Below, in pieces: positions 47,415-56,235 of a stretch of DNA of 64,000 nt. Position numbers and translations under genes: made by a program. Positions within the stretch are counted from its first letter, which is position 1, and every line of letters starts with the position of its first letter. Below the pieces are notes generated by a model. It had not been told where the DNA came from, did not search any database, and worked only from the letters and a program-made list of their open reading frames with translations. Origin of the DNA: Hydrogenophaga sp. IBVHS1 (GTDB lineage: Bacteria > Pseudomonadota > Gammaproteobacteria > Burkholderiales > Burkholderiaceae_C); the NCBI RefSeq assembly GCF_002127265.1, contig NZ_NFUU01000001.1:682001-746000 (forward strand), read 5' to 3'.

Positions 47415-48902
47415 ATGACCCAATCCTTTTCCGAACTTTCCCTCTCGCCTGCCATTGAGCGAGCCGTGGCCGAAATGGGCTACGAGACCATGACGCCGAT
47501 CCAGGCGCAGGCGATTCCGGTGGTGCTCGAAGGTCGCGACGTGATGGGCGCCGCCCAGACCGGCACCGGCAAGACCGCCGCGTTCACGCTGCCTTTGTTG
47601 CAACGCATGCTCAAGCACGAGAACGCCTCGACCTCGCCCGCCCGGCATCCGGTGCGCGCCCTGGTGTTGCTGCCCACGCGCGAACTCGCAGATCAGGTGG
47701 CCGATCAGGTCAAGCTCTACGCCAAGTACACCAACCTGCGCAGCACGGTGGTGTTTGGTGGCATGGACATGAAGCCGCAGACCGCCGAACTCAAGAAGGG
47801 CGTGGAGGTGCTGGTGGCCACGCCAGGGCGCCTGCTGGACCACATCGAAGCCAAGAACTGCGTGCTCAACCAGGTTGAATACGTGGTGCTCGACGAAGCC
47901 GACCGCATGCTCGACATCGGCTTCCTGCCCGACCTGCAGCGCATCCTGAGCTATTTGCCCAAGCAGCGCACCACGTTGCTGTTCTCGGCCACGTTCTCGC
48001 CCGAGATCAAGCGCCTGGCCAACAGCTACCTGCAGGACCCGGTCACGATCGAGGTGGCGCGATCCAACGCCACCGCCTCCACGGTGGAGCAACATTTTTA
48101 CCGCGTGGAAGACGACGACAAGCGCGGCATCCTCAAGCAAATCCTGCGCGAGCGTGGCCTGAAGCAGGCCTTTGTGTTCGTCAACAGCAAGCTGGGTTGC
48201 GCGCGTCTGGCGCGTTCGCTTGAGCGCGAAGGCCTCAACACCACGGCATTGCATGGCGACAAGAGCCAGGACGAGCGCCTGAAGGCACTCGATGCTTTCA
48301 AGAGCGGTGCTGTCGACCTGCTGGTCTGCACCGATGTGGCAGCGCGCGGCCTCGACATCAAGGACGTGCCGGCGGTGTTCAACTTTGACATCCCGTTCAA
48401 CGCCGAAGACTACGTGCACCGCATCGGCCGCACGGGCCGCGCCGGCGCTTCCGGTCTGGCGGTGTCGTTCGTCAGCGGGCGCGACGCGCGCCTGATGGGC
48501 GACCTGGAAAAGTTGCTGGGCAAGAAGCTGGAACTCGAAGCGCTGGAATTTGAAGCCGACCGCCGCCCCGCTGGCCGCTTCAATGATGGTCAGCGCGCCT
48601 GGCAGGCACCGGCTGACGATGACACCACCGAACGCCGCGAAGCGCGTGCCAGCCGCGAGCGACCGGAGCGCACCGCGGCGCCGGGCCGGCCACCCGCACG
48701 CGCCCCGCGCGCGCCAGCCGATCCGCTGTTCGACAAGCCCTACGAACCCTCGGCCGCCAGCGATGCGCCGCCTTCCTGGGAAGTGGCTCAGCGCGCCACC
48801 ACACGCACCGCCTCGCCCAACATCAAGACCCGCAAAAAGGTGCCCGCGCTGTTCAAGAGCGCACCCGCTCCAGCGCCTGCGCCGGTGCCAGAAGAAAGCT
48901 GA
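47415..48902 (+). CDS. rhlE: DEAD-box RNA helicase, RhlE type
   Basis: 495 residues. Q motif (FSELSLSPAIERAVAEMGYETMTPIQAQAIP-type start), Walker A AQTGTGKTAA (about 50), DEAD box as VVLDEADRML (about 160), SAT motif LFSATFS, and HRIGRTGRAG near 340. The last 120 residues are a low-complexity Arg/Pro/Ala tail that likely binds RNA. It unwinds structured RNA in ribosome assembly or RNA decay. ATG 47415 was preferred over an upstream TTG at 47406. Confidence 0.94.
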   Translation: MTQSFSELSLSPAIERAVAEMGYETMTPIQAQAIPVVLEGRDVMGAAQTGTGKTAAFTLPLLQRMLKHENASTSPARHPVRALVLLPTRELADQVADQVKLYAKYTNLRSTVVFGGMDMKPQTAELKKGVEVLVATPGRLLDHIEAKNCVLNQVEYVVLDEADRMLDIGFLPDLQRILSYLPKQRTTLLFSATFSPEIKRLANSYLQDPVTIEVARSNATASTVEQHFYRVEDDDKRGILKQILRERGLKQAFVFVNSKLGCARLARSLEREGLNTTALHGDKSQDERLKALDAFKSGAVDLLVCTDVAARGLDIKDVPAVFNFDIPFNAEDYVHRIGRTGRAGASGLAVSFVSGRDARLMGDLEKLLGKKLELEALEFEADRRPAGRFNDGQRAWQAPADDDTTERREARASRERPERTAAPGRPPARAPRAPADPLFDKPYEPSAASDAPPSWEVAQRATTRTASPNIKTRKKVPALFKSAPAPAPAPVPEES

Positions 48903-48928
48903 GGGCAGCGCCCTTGCCCGACCCTGCC

Positions 48929-48950
48929 AGGCGGCTCGCGCCGCCTTTGC
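48929..48950. terminator. Stem-loop between convergent rhlE and apaH
   Basis: AGGCGGC-TCGC-GCCGCCT, perfect 7-bp arms (48929-48946), followed by only two T. It lies in the 49-bp gap between the two stop codons and could act as a weak two-way terminator. Confidence 0.45.
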
Positions 48951-48951
48951 T

Positions 48952-49791
48952 TCAGGACTTTCCAGGCTTGCGGGCCTGGTCGCAGCGCACGGAAATCCGC
49001 TCGACTTCGCCGGGCTTCTGGCCGTCGATGCGCGCGGCCGTGAGGCACCCACCCCACACGCATCCGGTATCGAGCGCCTGCAGGTCGCCCCGGTCCACAG
49101 TGCCCAGGGTGGACCAGTGGCCGAATGCGATCGGCACGCCTTCGGTTCGGCGGCCCGGCACGTCGAACCAGGGCATGAAGCCCTCGGGCGCTATGGCCGC
49201 GCTGCTCTTGACCTCGAACTCCATCACGCCCTGGGCGGTGCAGAAGCGCAGCCGTGTCAGTGCGTTGACCACCACGCGCAGACGCGAAGCGCCAGTGAGC
49301 GATTCGCTCCACAGGGGCGGCTCGTTGCCGTACATGGCGTGCAGGAATTCGATCCAGTCGGCGCCGCGCAAGACTGCCTGCAGCTCACCTGCCAGCGCCA
49401 TCGTCTGGTCCACGTCCCACTGCGGCAGCACGCCCGCATGCACCATGAGCCAGCCATGCTCGTGCAGGGCCATCGGCCGTGCGCGCAACCAGTCGAGCAG
49501 GGCATCGCGGTCTGGCGCGTTCAGGACGTCGTCCAGTGTGTCGCTTCGGTGCAGCTTGCGCACCCCGTGCGCCACCGACAGCAGGAACAGGTCGTGGTTG
49601 CCCAGCAGACAATGCGCCGACGTGCCGAGCTCCATCAGCCGGCGCATCACCGGCAGCGATTCGGGGCCGCGGTTGACCAGGTCGCCCAGCAGGTACAGCG
49701 TGTCCCGGCTGGGCGAGAACCCGATGTGGTCGAGCAGGCGGCCCAGCGCGGAGTCGCAGCCCTGCACATCACCAATCATGTAAATTGACAT
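48952..49791 (-). CDS. apaH: Symmetrical Ap4A hydrolase
   Basis: 279-residue metallophosphoesterase that splits Ap4A into two ADP. Motifs: GDVQGCDSALGRLL (usual GDVHGC; here the His is replaced by Gln), LYLLGDLVNRGPES, LLGNHDLFLL, and HAGVLPQWD near 130, all as in ApaH. Length is standard. ATG 49791 lies only 9 bp from the start of the divergent CNNM gene. Confidence 0.95.
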   Translation of the reverse strand: MSIYMIGDVQGCDSALGRLLDHIGFSPSRDTLYLLGDLVNRGPESLPVMRRLMELGTSAHCLLGNHDLFLLSVAHGVRKLHRSDTLDDVLNAPDRDALLDWLRARPMALHEHGWLMVHAGVLPQWDVDQTMALAGELQAVLRGADWIEFLHAMYGNEPPLWSESLTGASRLRVVVNALTRLRFCTAQGVMEFEVKSSAAIAPEGFMPWFDVPGRRTEGVPIAFGHWSTLGTVDRGDLQALDTGCVWGGCLTAARIDGQKPGEVERISVRCDQARKPGKS

Positions 49792-49800
49792 CCACGCATT

Positions 49801-51111
49801 ATGGATATCCTCCTCATCGTCTTTCTCACCGTGCTCAATGGCGCGTTCGCCATGTCCGAGCTGGCCCTGGCGTCCAGCCGCAAGGCGCGTCTGATGGCCA
49901 TGGCCGAGGCCGGTGACAAGGGCTCGATCACCGCACTCAAGCTGCTGGAAAATCCCACGCAGTTCCTGTCGTCGGTGCAGGTTGGCATCACGTCCATCGG
50001 CATGCTCAACGGCATCGTGGGCGAGGCCGCGTTCAGCGACGACCTGGGTCTCTGGTTTGAGGCCAATGGCTTCACGGTGGCCACTTCCAACGTGCTCTCC
50101 ACCGCTATCGTGGTGGTGGTGATCACCTTCATCACCATTGTGTTCGGCGAGCTGGTGCCCAAGCGCATCGGCCAGCTGTATCCCGAGGCGGTATCGCGCT
50201 GGGTTTCGCGTCCCATGGCTTTCGTGGCCAAGGCGGCAAAGCCTTTCGTGTGGCTGCTTACGCACACCACGCAGTGGGTGCTCAAGCTGCTGCGCATCGA
50301 CACCAATGCGGTGCAGCATGTGACCGAAGAAGAAATCAATGCCAGCCTGGAAGAGGGCGTGGACGCCGGCATCATCGAAGAGCATGAACACCAGATGGTG
50401 CGCAACGTGTTCCTGCTCGACGACCGGCAGCTCACTTCCATCATGGTGCCGCACTCCGAAATCAAATGGCTGGATGCGCAGGACAGCATCGACGTCGCGG
50501 TGCAGAAGGCCTGGACCACCGGCCACTCCTGGTACCCGGTGTGCCGCAACGGGCTCGAAGACGTGGTGGGTGTGATCCACCTGCCGCGCATGCTCGCCCT
50601 CCAGGCCGAAGGCAACAACGAACCCTTGATGCGCCACGTGCAGCCGGCGGTGTTCGTGCCGGAAACGCTCACCGGCATGGAGTTGCTGGAGCAGTTTCGC
50701 GAGCGCGCCACGCGCATGGTGTTCGTGGTCGACGAATACGGTGTGGTGCAGGGCCTGCTCACGCCGCTGGACATGCTCGAAGCCATCACCGGCGAACTCT
50801 CGCCACGTACCTCGGTGGATGCCTGGGCCACGCAGCGCGAAGACGGCGCCTGGCTGGTGGACGGTGCCATGCCGGTTGCCGAACTCAAGTCGCGCCTGGA
50901 CATTGAAGAATTGCCCGACGAAGACAAGGGCCGCTACAACACCGTGGCCGGGCTCATGCAGACCGTGGCGGGCGACCTGCTGGAAAAGGACGACAGCGTG
51001 GACTGCGCGGGCTGGCGCTTCGAGGTGCTGGTGCTCGACGGCCGGCGCATCGACCAGGTGCTGATTTCGCGCCTGCCTGAAATCGAACCCGCCATTGACG
51101 CGGGCATCTGA
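49801..51111 (+). CDS. CNNM/CorC-type transporter with CBS domains (hemolysin family)
   Basis: 436 residues. DUF21 membrane domain with four hydrophobic segments (about 1-180, AFAMSELALASSRKARL, FITIVFGELVPKRIG), a pair of CBS domains (about 210-340, MVPHSEIKWLDA, VFVVDEYGVVQGLLTPLDMLEAI) and a C-terminal CorC/HlyC domain (about 350-430). Such proteins are linked to magnesium or cobalt efflux and sometimes called hemolysins; no toxin activity is implied. It diverges from apaH. Confidence 0.92.
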   Translation: MDILLIVFLTVLNGAFAMSELALASSRKARLMAMAEAGDKGSITALKLLENPTQFLSSVQVGITSIGMLNGIVGEAAFSDDLGLWFEANGFTVATSNVLSTAIVVVVITFITIVFGELVPKRIGQLYPEAVSRWVSRPMAFVAKAAKPFVWLLTHTTQWVLKLLRIDTNAVQHVTEEEINASLEEGVDAGIIEEHEHQMVRNVFLLDDRQLTSIMVPHSEIKWLDAQDSIDVAVQKAWTTGHSWYPVCRNGLEDVVGVIHLPRMLALQAEGNNEPLMRHVQPAVFVPETLTGMELLEQFRERATRMVFVVDEYGVVQGLLTPLDMLEAITGELSPRTSVDAWATQREDGAWLVDGAMPVAELKSRLDIEELPDEDKGRYNTVAGLMQTVAGDLLEKDDSVDCAGWRFEVLVLDGRRIDQVLISRLPEIEPAIDAGI

Positions 51112-51114
51112 TTC

Positions 51115-53391
51115 TCAAATACCCCACCACGGGGGCAGCAGGCGCCGCACCTCGGCGCGGTTGAACCGGTCGTCCATCAGCACCACCACGCCTTCGTCCT
51201 GCGGCCCGCGAATCACGCGCCCTGCGGCCTGCACCACCTTCTGCAGGCCGGGGAACAGGTAGGCGTAGTCGTAGCCCTGGCCGAAGCGCGTTTGCAGCCG
51301 CTGGCGCAGATGTTCGTTAACCGGGTTTACCTGCGGCAGGCCGAGCGTGGCAATGAAAGCACCGATGAGGCGGCGGCCCGGCAGGTCGATGCCCTCGCCG
51401 AAGGCGCCGCCCAGCACCGCGAAGCCGATGCCCTGGCCCTCATCGGTGAAACGGGCCACAAAGGCATCGCGCTCGGGTTCGTTCATGCCACGCGACTGCG
51501 CCCACACGGGAATCGCGGGGTGGTGTTCCTGCAATCGGTCGAACGCCTGCCGCAAATACTCGAAGCTGCTGAAGAAGGCGAGGTAGTTGCCCGGGCGCTC
51601 CGCGAATTGCGTGGCCATGACATCCACGAGGCGGTTGAGCGATTCGTCGCGGTCGTTGTAGCGCGTGGAGATGTCTGGCGTCACGCGCACGCGCAGTTGC
51701 GAAGGATCAAAGGGTGAAGGCACTTCAAGCCGCGCAGTGTCGTCGGGCAGGCCGAGCAACTGGCTCACGTAGTCCATGGGGCGCAGCGTGGCCGAGAACA
51801 GCGTGGCGCTGTGTGCGGCCTCCCAGCGTGGCTTCAGCAGCGGGCCGGGGTCGAGGTTGCGAATGTTCAGCACCGGGTGGCGCGCGCGGCCTGGTGCGGC
51901 TTGCGGGCGCGTGAGATCGACCATGGAGTGATCGGCAAACACCTCGGCCACGCGCAGGAAATGCAGCACCTCGAACAGCCAGGCTTGCAGATCGCCATGG
52001 ACATCGTCACGTTCGTTGGCGAGGTGGTCGGAGAGCTCGCCGCCGTGGCGTTGCAGCGCGTCGATGAATGCACCGGGCAACTCGTGAAGAATCTCGTGGT
52101 CTTGCAACTGTGAGCGGGCGAGGGCGCTCCACTGCCGATGCAGCCGGTCCATGGATTTCTTCAGCGCGGCGGGGGTGGTCTTTCGCACGGCCTGGAAGGA
52201 CGCTGGGTGAAGCTCAGCGCTGTACATCAGCCGGGCGCGCTCGATCAGGTTGTGCGCCTCGTCCACCAGCAGGCCCACCCGCAGTTCCTGATTCAGCGTG
52301 AGCGCCCAGGCACCCGCGCTGAGGTCGAAGAAATGGTTGAAATCGCCCACGACCACATCGCTCCAGTGCAGCATGTCCTGACCCAGGTAATACGGGCACA
52401 CGCCGTGCTGGAGCGCAACGGCACGCAGCGCGGGCTTGTCGAGCCAGCCGGCTTGTGCAGCGTCTTCGCGGGCTTGCGGCAGGCGATCGTAGAAGCCCCG
52501 CGCGAGCGGGCAAGCATCCCCGTGGCAGGCTTTGTCGAGGTGCTCGCAGGCCTTCTCTCGTGCCACGAGTTCCAGCACGCGCAGCGGCCGCACCTGCAGG
52601 CGTTGCAGGGCATGCAGCGCCAGCTGGCGACCAGGCGTTTTGGCCGTGAGGTAGAAGAGTTTGTGTGTGCCTTGCTCTGGCGCAGCGCGCAGCGCCGCGA
52701 ACAGCGCGGCCATGGTCTTGCCGATGCCGGTGGGTGCCTGCGCGAGCAGGTGGCGCCCGGCGCCGTGAGCGCGGTACACGGCGGCAGCCATCTCGCGCTG
52801 GCCTGGTCGAAATGCCTCAAACGGAAACCCCAGCGACTGCAGCGCCGCGTCGCGCGCCACGCGGTGCAGGCCTTCGGCGCGTGCCCAGCCGGCGTAGCGG
52901 GCGCACAGCGTTTCAAAAAATGCCTTCAACTCCACGGCGCTGTGCCACACCGGCAGCACGGTTTCCTGAGCGGTGTCGATGTTGAAGTAAACCAGCGCCA
53001 CTTCGATGCGCTGCAGCCCGAGTTGCTCGCACAGCATCCAGGCGTACACGCGGGCTTGCGCCCAGTGCAGGGCGCGGTGGTTGTCGGGGATGCGGTCGGC
53101 ATCTCCCCGGTGGGTCTTGATCTCTTCCAGCCGTGGCGTGGTGGCGTCGAAGCCGTCGGCGCGGCCCTGCACCAGCAGCTCGCCGAAACGCGCGCTGAGT
53201 CTGACTTCGCGCTGGTAGCCCGCCTTGCGCCGAGCGGTGACGGTGGCGTGTCCCTGAATGCCGTCCTGCGCGCTGGGCGAGGGCGTGAAACGCAGGTCCA
53301 GATCGCCGGTCTTGGCCGCGAACGCGCAGAGCACACGCACCGCCACCGGGGTCGGGGCTGGCGTTTCGTCGGACAGGAAAGAGGCAGGCAT
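51115..53391 (-). CDS. Cas4-like nuclease fused to XPD/DinG-type iron-sulfur helicase
   Basis: 758 residues. N-terminal PD-(D/E)XK domain of the Cas4/RecB type: D79 (VQGRADG) and E90-I-K92 (EEIKTHRG). Then an XPD/DinG-like SF2 helicase: Walker A APTGIGKTMA (about 240), four Fe-S cysteines in EKACEHLDKACHGDACPLA and HGVCPYY, DEAH box LLVDEAHNL, motif with SATLRPMDY, and VVQAAGRVIRGPQDEG. It likely unwinds DNA and cuts it, in repair. ATG 53391 faces the MmcB-like gene across a LexA-type box. Confidence 0.88.
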   Translation of the reverse strand: MPASFLSDETPAPTPVAVRVLCAFAAKTGDLDLRFTPSPSAQDGIQGHATVTARRKAGYQREVRLSARFGELLVQGRADGFDATTPRLEEIKTHRGDADRIPDNHRALHWAQARVYAWMLCEQLGLQRIEVALVYFNIDTAQETVLPVWHSAVELKAFFETLCARYAGWARAEGLHRVARDAALQSLGFPFEAFRPGQREMAAAVYRAHGAGRHLLAQAPTGIGKTMAALFAALRAAPEQGTHKLFYLTAKTPGRQLALHALQRLQVRPLRVLELVAREKACEHLDKACHGDACPLARGFYDRLPQAREDAAQAGWLDKPALRAVALQHGVCPYYLGQDMLHWSDVVVGDFNHFFDLSAGAWALTLNQELRVGLLVDEAHNLIERARLMYSAELHPASFQAVRKTTPAALKKSMDRLHRQWSALARSQLQDHEILHELPGAFIDALQRHGGELSDHLANERDDVHGDLQAWLFEVLHFLRVAEVFADHSMVDLTRPQAAPGRARHPVLNIRNLDPGPLLKPRWEAAHSATLFSATLRPMDYVSQLLGLPDDTARLEVPSPFDPSQLRVRVTPDISTRYNDRDESLNRLVDVMATQFAERPGNYLAFFSSFEYLRQAFDRLQEHHPAIPVWAQSRGMNEPERDAFVARFTDEGQGIGFAVLGGAFGEGIDLPGRRLIGAFIATLGLPQVNPVNEHLRQRLQTRFGQGYDYAYLFPGLQKVVQAAGRVIRGPQDEGVVVLMDDRFNRAEVRRLLPPWWGI

Positions 53392-53405
53392 CACGCGGCA
53401 TGGTA

Positions 53406-53421
53406 CTGGATATATAGTCAG
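53406..53421. promoter_or_regulatory. LexA-type SOS box between two DNA-repair genes
   Basis: CTG-GATATATAGT-CAG matches the LexA consensus CTG-N10-CAG with the AT-rich middle typical of SOS boxes. It sits between the divergent starts at 53391 and 53425, close enough to control both. Only the outer CTG/CAG and the AT core match; the consensus CTGT...ACAG is imperfect. Confidence 0.6.
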
Positions 53422-53424
53422 TAA

Positions 53425-54219
53425 ATGGACCCGATTGCCGCCGCCCTTACACGCCACCACCACCGGCGCCTGCGCGAGATTCACCGCTCCGCGGGCTGGC
53501 CCTGCCACGACATGCTGGAGGTGGAACTGCTCGCCGCCGGTCTGCTGGAGCGCAGGCTTTCACCCGAGGGCTGCGAGACGCTGCGCGTGAGCGACGCCGG
53601 CATCCATTGCCTGGCCACGGTGTTTGCGCACAACAAAGCCGTGCGCACGCCGCACGAGGCACTGGTGGAGCGGGTGGCCATCGCCATGGCTCAGGCGGGG
53701 CGGCTCGCCTGGCGCGGCCTGATGCTGCGCGTGCCTTTGCCATCTGAACTGTTCGAGGCCGATAACGAGGTGTCAACGCCGTCACACCAACTCAGCGCTT
53801 TCGAGTGCGAGCCACCCGCGATGGCCCCGGACCACATGTGGTGCATGGCCTGCCCCGATGTGTTTTCGGTGCGCCACACCACGGTGGAGGCGTACCTGGA
53901 ACCGGTGGTGCACGAGATCAAGGTCAGCCGCGCGGATCTGCTGGGTGACCTTCGGCGGCCTGCCAAGCGCGCTGCTTACCTGGGCCTGGCCAGCGCCTGC
54001 TGGTATGTGCTGGGGCAGGACGCAAAAGGCCGACCGATCGCCCAGCCTGAAGAAGTGCCACCCGAATGCGGTGTGCTGCAGCTCGAAGGCGAGCGCCTGG
54101 TGGTGGCGCGCGAAGCACCGCGCCGCGCCGTGCCGCAATTGCCATTCCACGTGTGGATGGCGCTGGCGCGCAGCGGGCCGGCCGCGCGCCCGGAGGACGA
54201 CGCGCAGTCGCTGTTGTGA
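53425..54219 (+). CDS. MmcB-like PD-(D/E)XK DNA-repair protein
   Basis: 264 residues. The middle carries the MmcB-type core: a CPDVFSVRHTTVEAYLEP strand with Asp, then VVHEIKVSRADLLGDLRRPAKRAAY (E-I-K) and the following ACWYVLG, ending with GVLQLEGERLVVAREAP. This matches the nuclease family around MmcB. The first 110 residues resemble a winged helix (VELLAAGLLERRLSPEGCETLRVSDAG). It starts 4 bp after a LexA-type box, opposite a repair helicase, which supports a role in damage response. Confidence 0.72.
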   Translation: MDPIAAALTRHHHRRLREIHRSAGWPCHDMLEVELLAAGLLERRLSPEGCETLRVSDAGIHCLATVFAHNKAVRTPHEALVERVAIAMAQAGRLAWRGLMLRVPLPSELFEADNEVSTPSHQLSAFECEPPAMAPDHMWCMACPDVFSVRHTTVEAYLEPVVHEIKVSRADLLGDLRRPAKRAAYLGLASACWYVLGQDAKGRPIAQPEEVPPECGVLQLEGERLVVAREAPRRAVPQLPFHVWMALARSGPAARPEDDAQSLL

Positions 54220-54302
54220 CGGCTTGCGTGCATCCCCGCTGGCGCAGGCGGGCGACTCTGGCGATGATGTTTACCCGGGGCCGCCCTGACAGGAGACACA
54301 CC

Positions 54303-54824
54303 ATGAAAACCCTCAACGACCAGCTGAGCAATTACGCCGCCTACCACCGCGACCGGCGCAACATCGTCACGCACTTCATCGGCATTCCCATGATCGTGCT
54401 CTCCGTCGTGGTGCTGCTCGCGCGCCCGGCGTTCGAGCTGGCGGGGCTGTCGTTGACACCCGCCACGTTCGCGGTGATCGCCGCCACGCTTTACTACCTG
54501 CGGCTGGACCTGCGTTACGGCATCGTCATGGGCTTGCTGCTCGCGGCCTGCCTGGCGTTTGCCCACACCACCGCCACGCTGTCCACCGGCACCTGGGCCA
54601 CGCTCGGCATTGGCCTGTTTGTGGTGGGCTGGGTGATCCAGTTCGTGGGCCACATCTTCGAGGGCCGCAAGCCGGCCTTTGTCGACGACATCATGGGCCT
54701 CATCATCGGCCCACTCTTCGTGGTCGCCGAGTTCGGCTTCCTGCTCGGTTTGCGCCACGAGGTGGAGGCGGTGATCGAGTCGCGCGCGGGCGCGGTGCAT
54801 TCGGGCCGCGCGCTGGCGAAATAG
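54303..54824 (+). CDS. DUF962 (Mpo1/YGL010w-like) membrane protein
   Basis: 173 residues with four hydrophobic helices. The family landmarks are visible: YAAYHRDRRNIVTHFIGIPM near the start and IQFVGHIFEGRKPAFVDD near 120, with the conserved histidines. The yeast member Mpo1 is an iron-dependent dioxygenase acting on 2-hydroxy fatty acids; bacterial members are probably related oxygenases. Start ATG 54303 follows CAGGAGAC. Confidence 0.9.
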   Translation: MKTLNDQLSNYAAYHRDRRNIVTHFIGIPMIVLSVVVLLARPAFELAGLSLTPATFAVIAATLYYLRLDLRYGIVMGLLLAACLAFAHTTATLSTGTWATLGIGLFVVGWVIQFVGHIFEGRKPAFVDDIMGLIIGPLFVVAEFGFLLGLRHEVEAVIESRAGAVHSGRALAK

Positions 54825-54860
54825 CTCAATTCCCCTCGAGCGGGAGGGGCATCCTGATTT

Positions 54861-54883
54861 CATGTAACCTCAGAAGTTACATG
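54861..54883. promoter_or_regulatory. Inverted repeat over the start of the Rrf2 gene
   Basis: CATGTAAC-N7-GTTACATG, perfect 8-bp arms, covering the ATG of the Rrf2 gene at 54881. It is the likely operator for autorepression. Confidence 0.65.
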
Positions 54884-55351
54884 AAACTCGATAGCCGACT
54901 CTCCTCCATTCTTCACCTCCTGCTGCACATGGCGCAGAGCGATGCGCCCATGACCTCTGAGGCGTTGGCAGCTTGCCTGCAGGGCAGTCCGGTGGTGGTG
55001 CGCCGCACATTGGCTGGTCTGCGCAACGCAGGCTTCGTGAGCTCTGAAAAGGGCCATGGCGGCGGCTGGGTGCTGGCTTGCAATCTGCACACGGTGACGC
55101 TGCGCGACGTGTACGAGGCCGTGGGTGCGCCCGCCGTTTTCGCCGTGGGCCACCGATCGGACAAGCCCGACTGTCTGGTCGAACAGGCCGTCAACGAGGC
55201 CCTGTCGGGCGCGCTGCAGGAAGCTCACAGCTTGCTGGTGCAGAGGTTGGGTCGCGTCACCCTGGCCGACCTTGCGGCCGATTTCAACCGGCGCTTTGCC
55301 GAACACCCCCATGCCAGCCACCACCATGAACACCTCCACCGAATCCCTTGA
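54881..55351 (+). CDS. Rrf2-family regulator
   Basis: 156 residues. N-terminal winged helix of Rrf2 type: KLDSRLSSILHLLLHMAQ, MTSEALAACLQGSPVVVRRTLAGLRNAGFV, and the wing SEKGHGGGWVLA. A single cysteine in KPDCLVEQ is in the place where iron-sulfur members have a cluster of three, so it is more likely a redox or ligand sensor without a full cluster. The end overlaps the next gene by 26 bp. An inverted repeat covers its start. Confidence 0.88.
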   Translation: MKLDSRLSSILHLLLHMAQSDAPMTSEALAACLQGSPVVVRRTLAGLRNAGFVSSEKGHGGGWVLACNLHTVTLRDVYEAVGAPAVFAVGHRSDKPDCLVEQAVNEALSGALQEAHSLLVQRLGRVTLADLAADFNRRFAEHPHASHHHEHLHRIP

Positions 55352-56225
55352 CGCCATCGTGATTGGCGGCAGCTACGCCGGCATGTCCGCCGCGCTGCAA
55401 CTGGCACGCGCGCGCCGACGCGTGCTGGTGGTGGACTCGAACCTGCGCCGAAATCGCTTCGCCAGCGCATCGCATGGCTTCCTGGGGCGTGATGGGCAGG
55501 CACCTGATGCCATCGCGGCCGAAGCCAGAGCGCAGCTGCTGGCGTATCCGAACCTGCGATGGCTGGATGGCACGGCGACGCAGGCAGAGCGCGAGGGCGA
55601 TGGATTTCGCGTGTCGTTGCCCGATGGTCAGATCGCGCAGGCGAGCAAGCTGGTGCTGGCCACGGGAGTGGTTGATGAGTTGCCCGCCATCGATGGTCTG
55701 CGCGAGCGCTGGGGTGTGAGCGTGTTCCATTGCCCCTACTGCCATGGCTACGAACTCAATGAGGGCCGCATCGGTGTGCTGGCATCGAACCCCATGTCGA
55801 TGCACCACGCACTCATGCTGCCCGACTGGGGCACGACCACGCTGTTCCTCAACGACGCCTTCGTGCCCGACGGCGAGCAGCGCGCTGCGCTGGCCGCGCG
55901 TGGCGTGAAGGTGGAGGAGGGCGCGGTGACGCGGCTTGTGGATGCATCCACCGTGGAACTGCGCGACGGCCGGCGGTTCGTGATGGACGGCCTCTTCTCC
56001 GTGACCAGAACCCGCGTCGCCAGCGCCGTCGCGGATCAGCTCGGTTGCGAGATGGACGAGGGACCCACCGGAGAGTTCATTCGCACCGATGCGATGCAGG
56101 CCACCACCGTGCCGGGTGTTTTCGCCTGTGGCGACGCTGCGCGCGCGGCCGGCAACGTGGCGATTTCGGTGGGGGCTGGCGCCATGGCGGGCGCCTCGGC
56201 ACACCGATCGATGATGTTCGGCTGA
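55326..56225 (+). CDS. Thioredoxin-reductase-like FAD/NAD(P) oxidoreductase
   Basis: 299 residues. FAD motif AIVIGGSYAGMSAALQLARARRRVLVVDS (GxGxxG-type variant GGSYAG), redox motif FHCPYCHGYE (C-x2-C, about 140), and the closing GVFACGDAARAAGNVAISVGAGAMAG. It matches the thioredoxin-reductase-like family of about 300 residues. The NAD(P) domain is short and weakly conserved. It is cotranscribed with, and likely controlled by, the upstream Rrf2 gene. Confidence 0.9.
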   Translation: MNTSTESLDAIVIGGSYAGMSAALQLARARRRVLVVDSNLRRNRFASASHGFLGRDGQAPDAIAAEARAQLLAYPNLRWLDGTATQAEREGDGFRVSLPDGQIAQASKLVLATGVVDELPAIDGLRERWGVSVFHCPYCHGYELNEGRIGVLASNPMSMHHALMLPDWGTTTLFLNDAFVPDGEQRAALAARGVKVEEGAVTRLVDASTVELRDGRRFVMDGLFSVTRTRVASAVADQLGCEMDEGPTGEFIRTDAMQATTVPGVFACGDAARAAGNVAISVGAGAMAGASAHRSMMFG

Positions 56226-56235
56226 ACGTGTCGGC

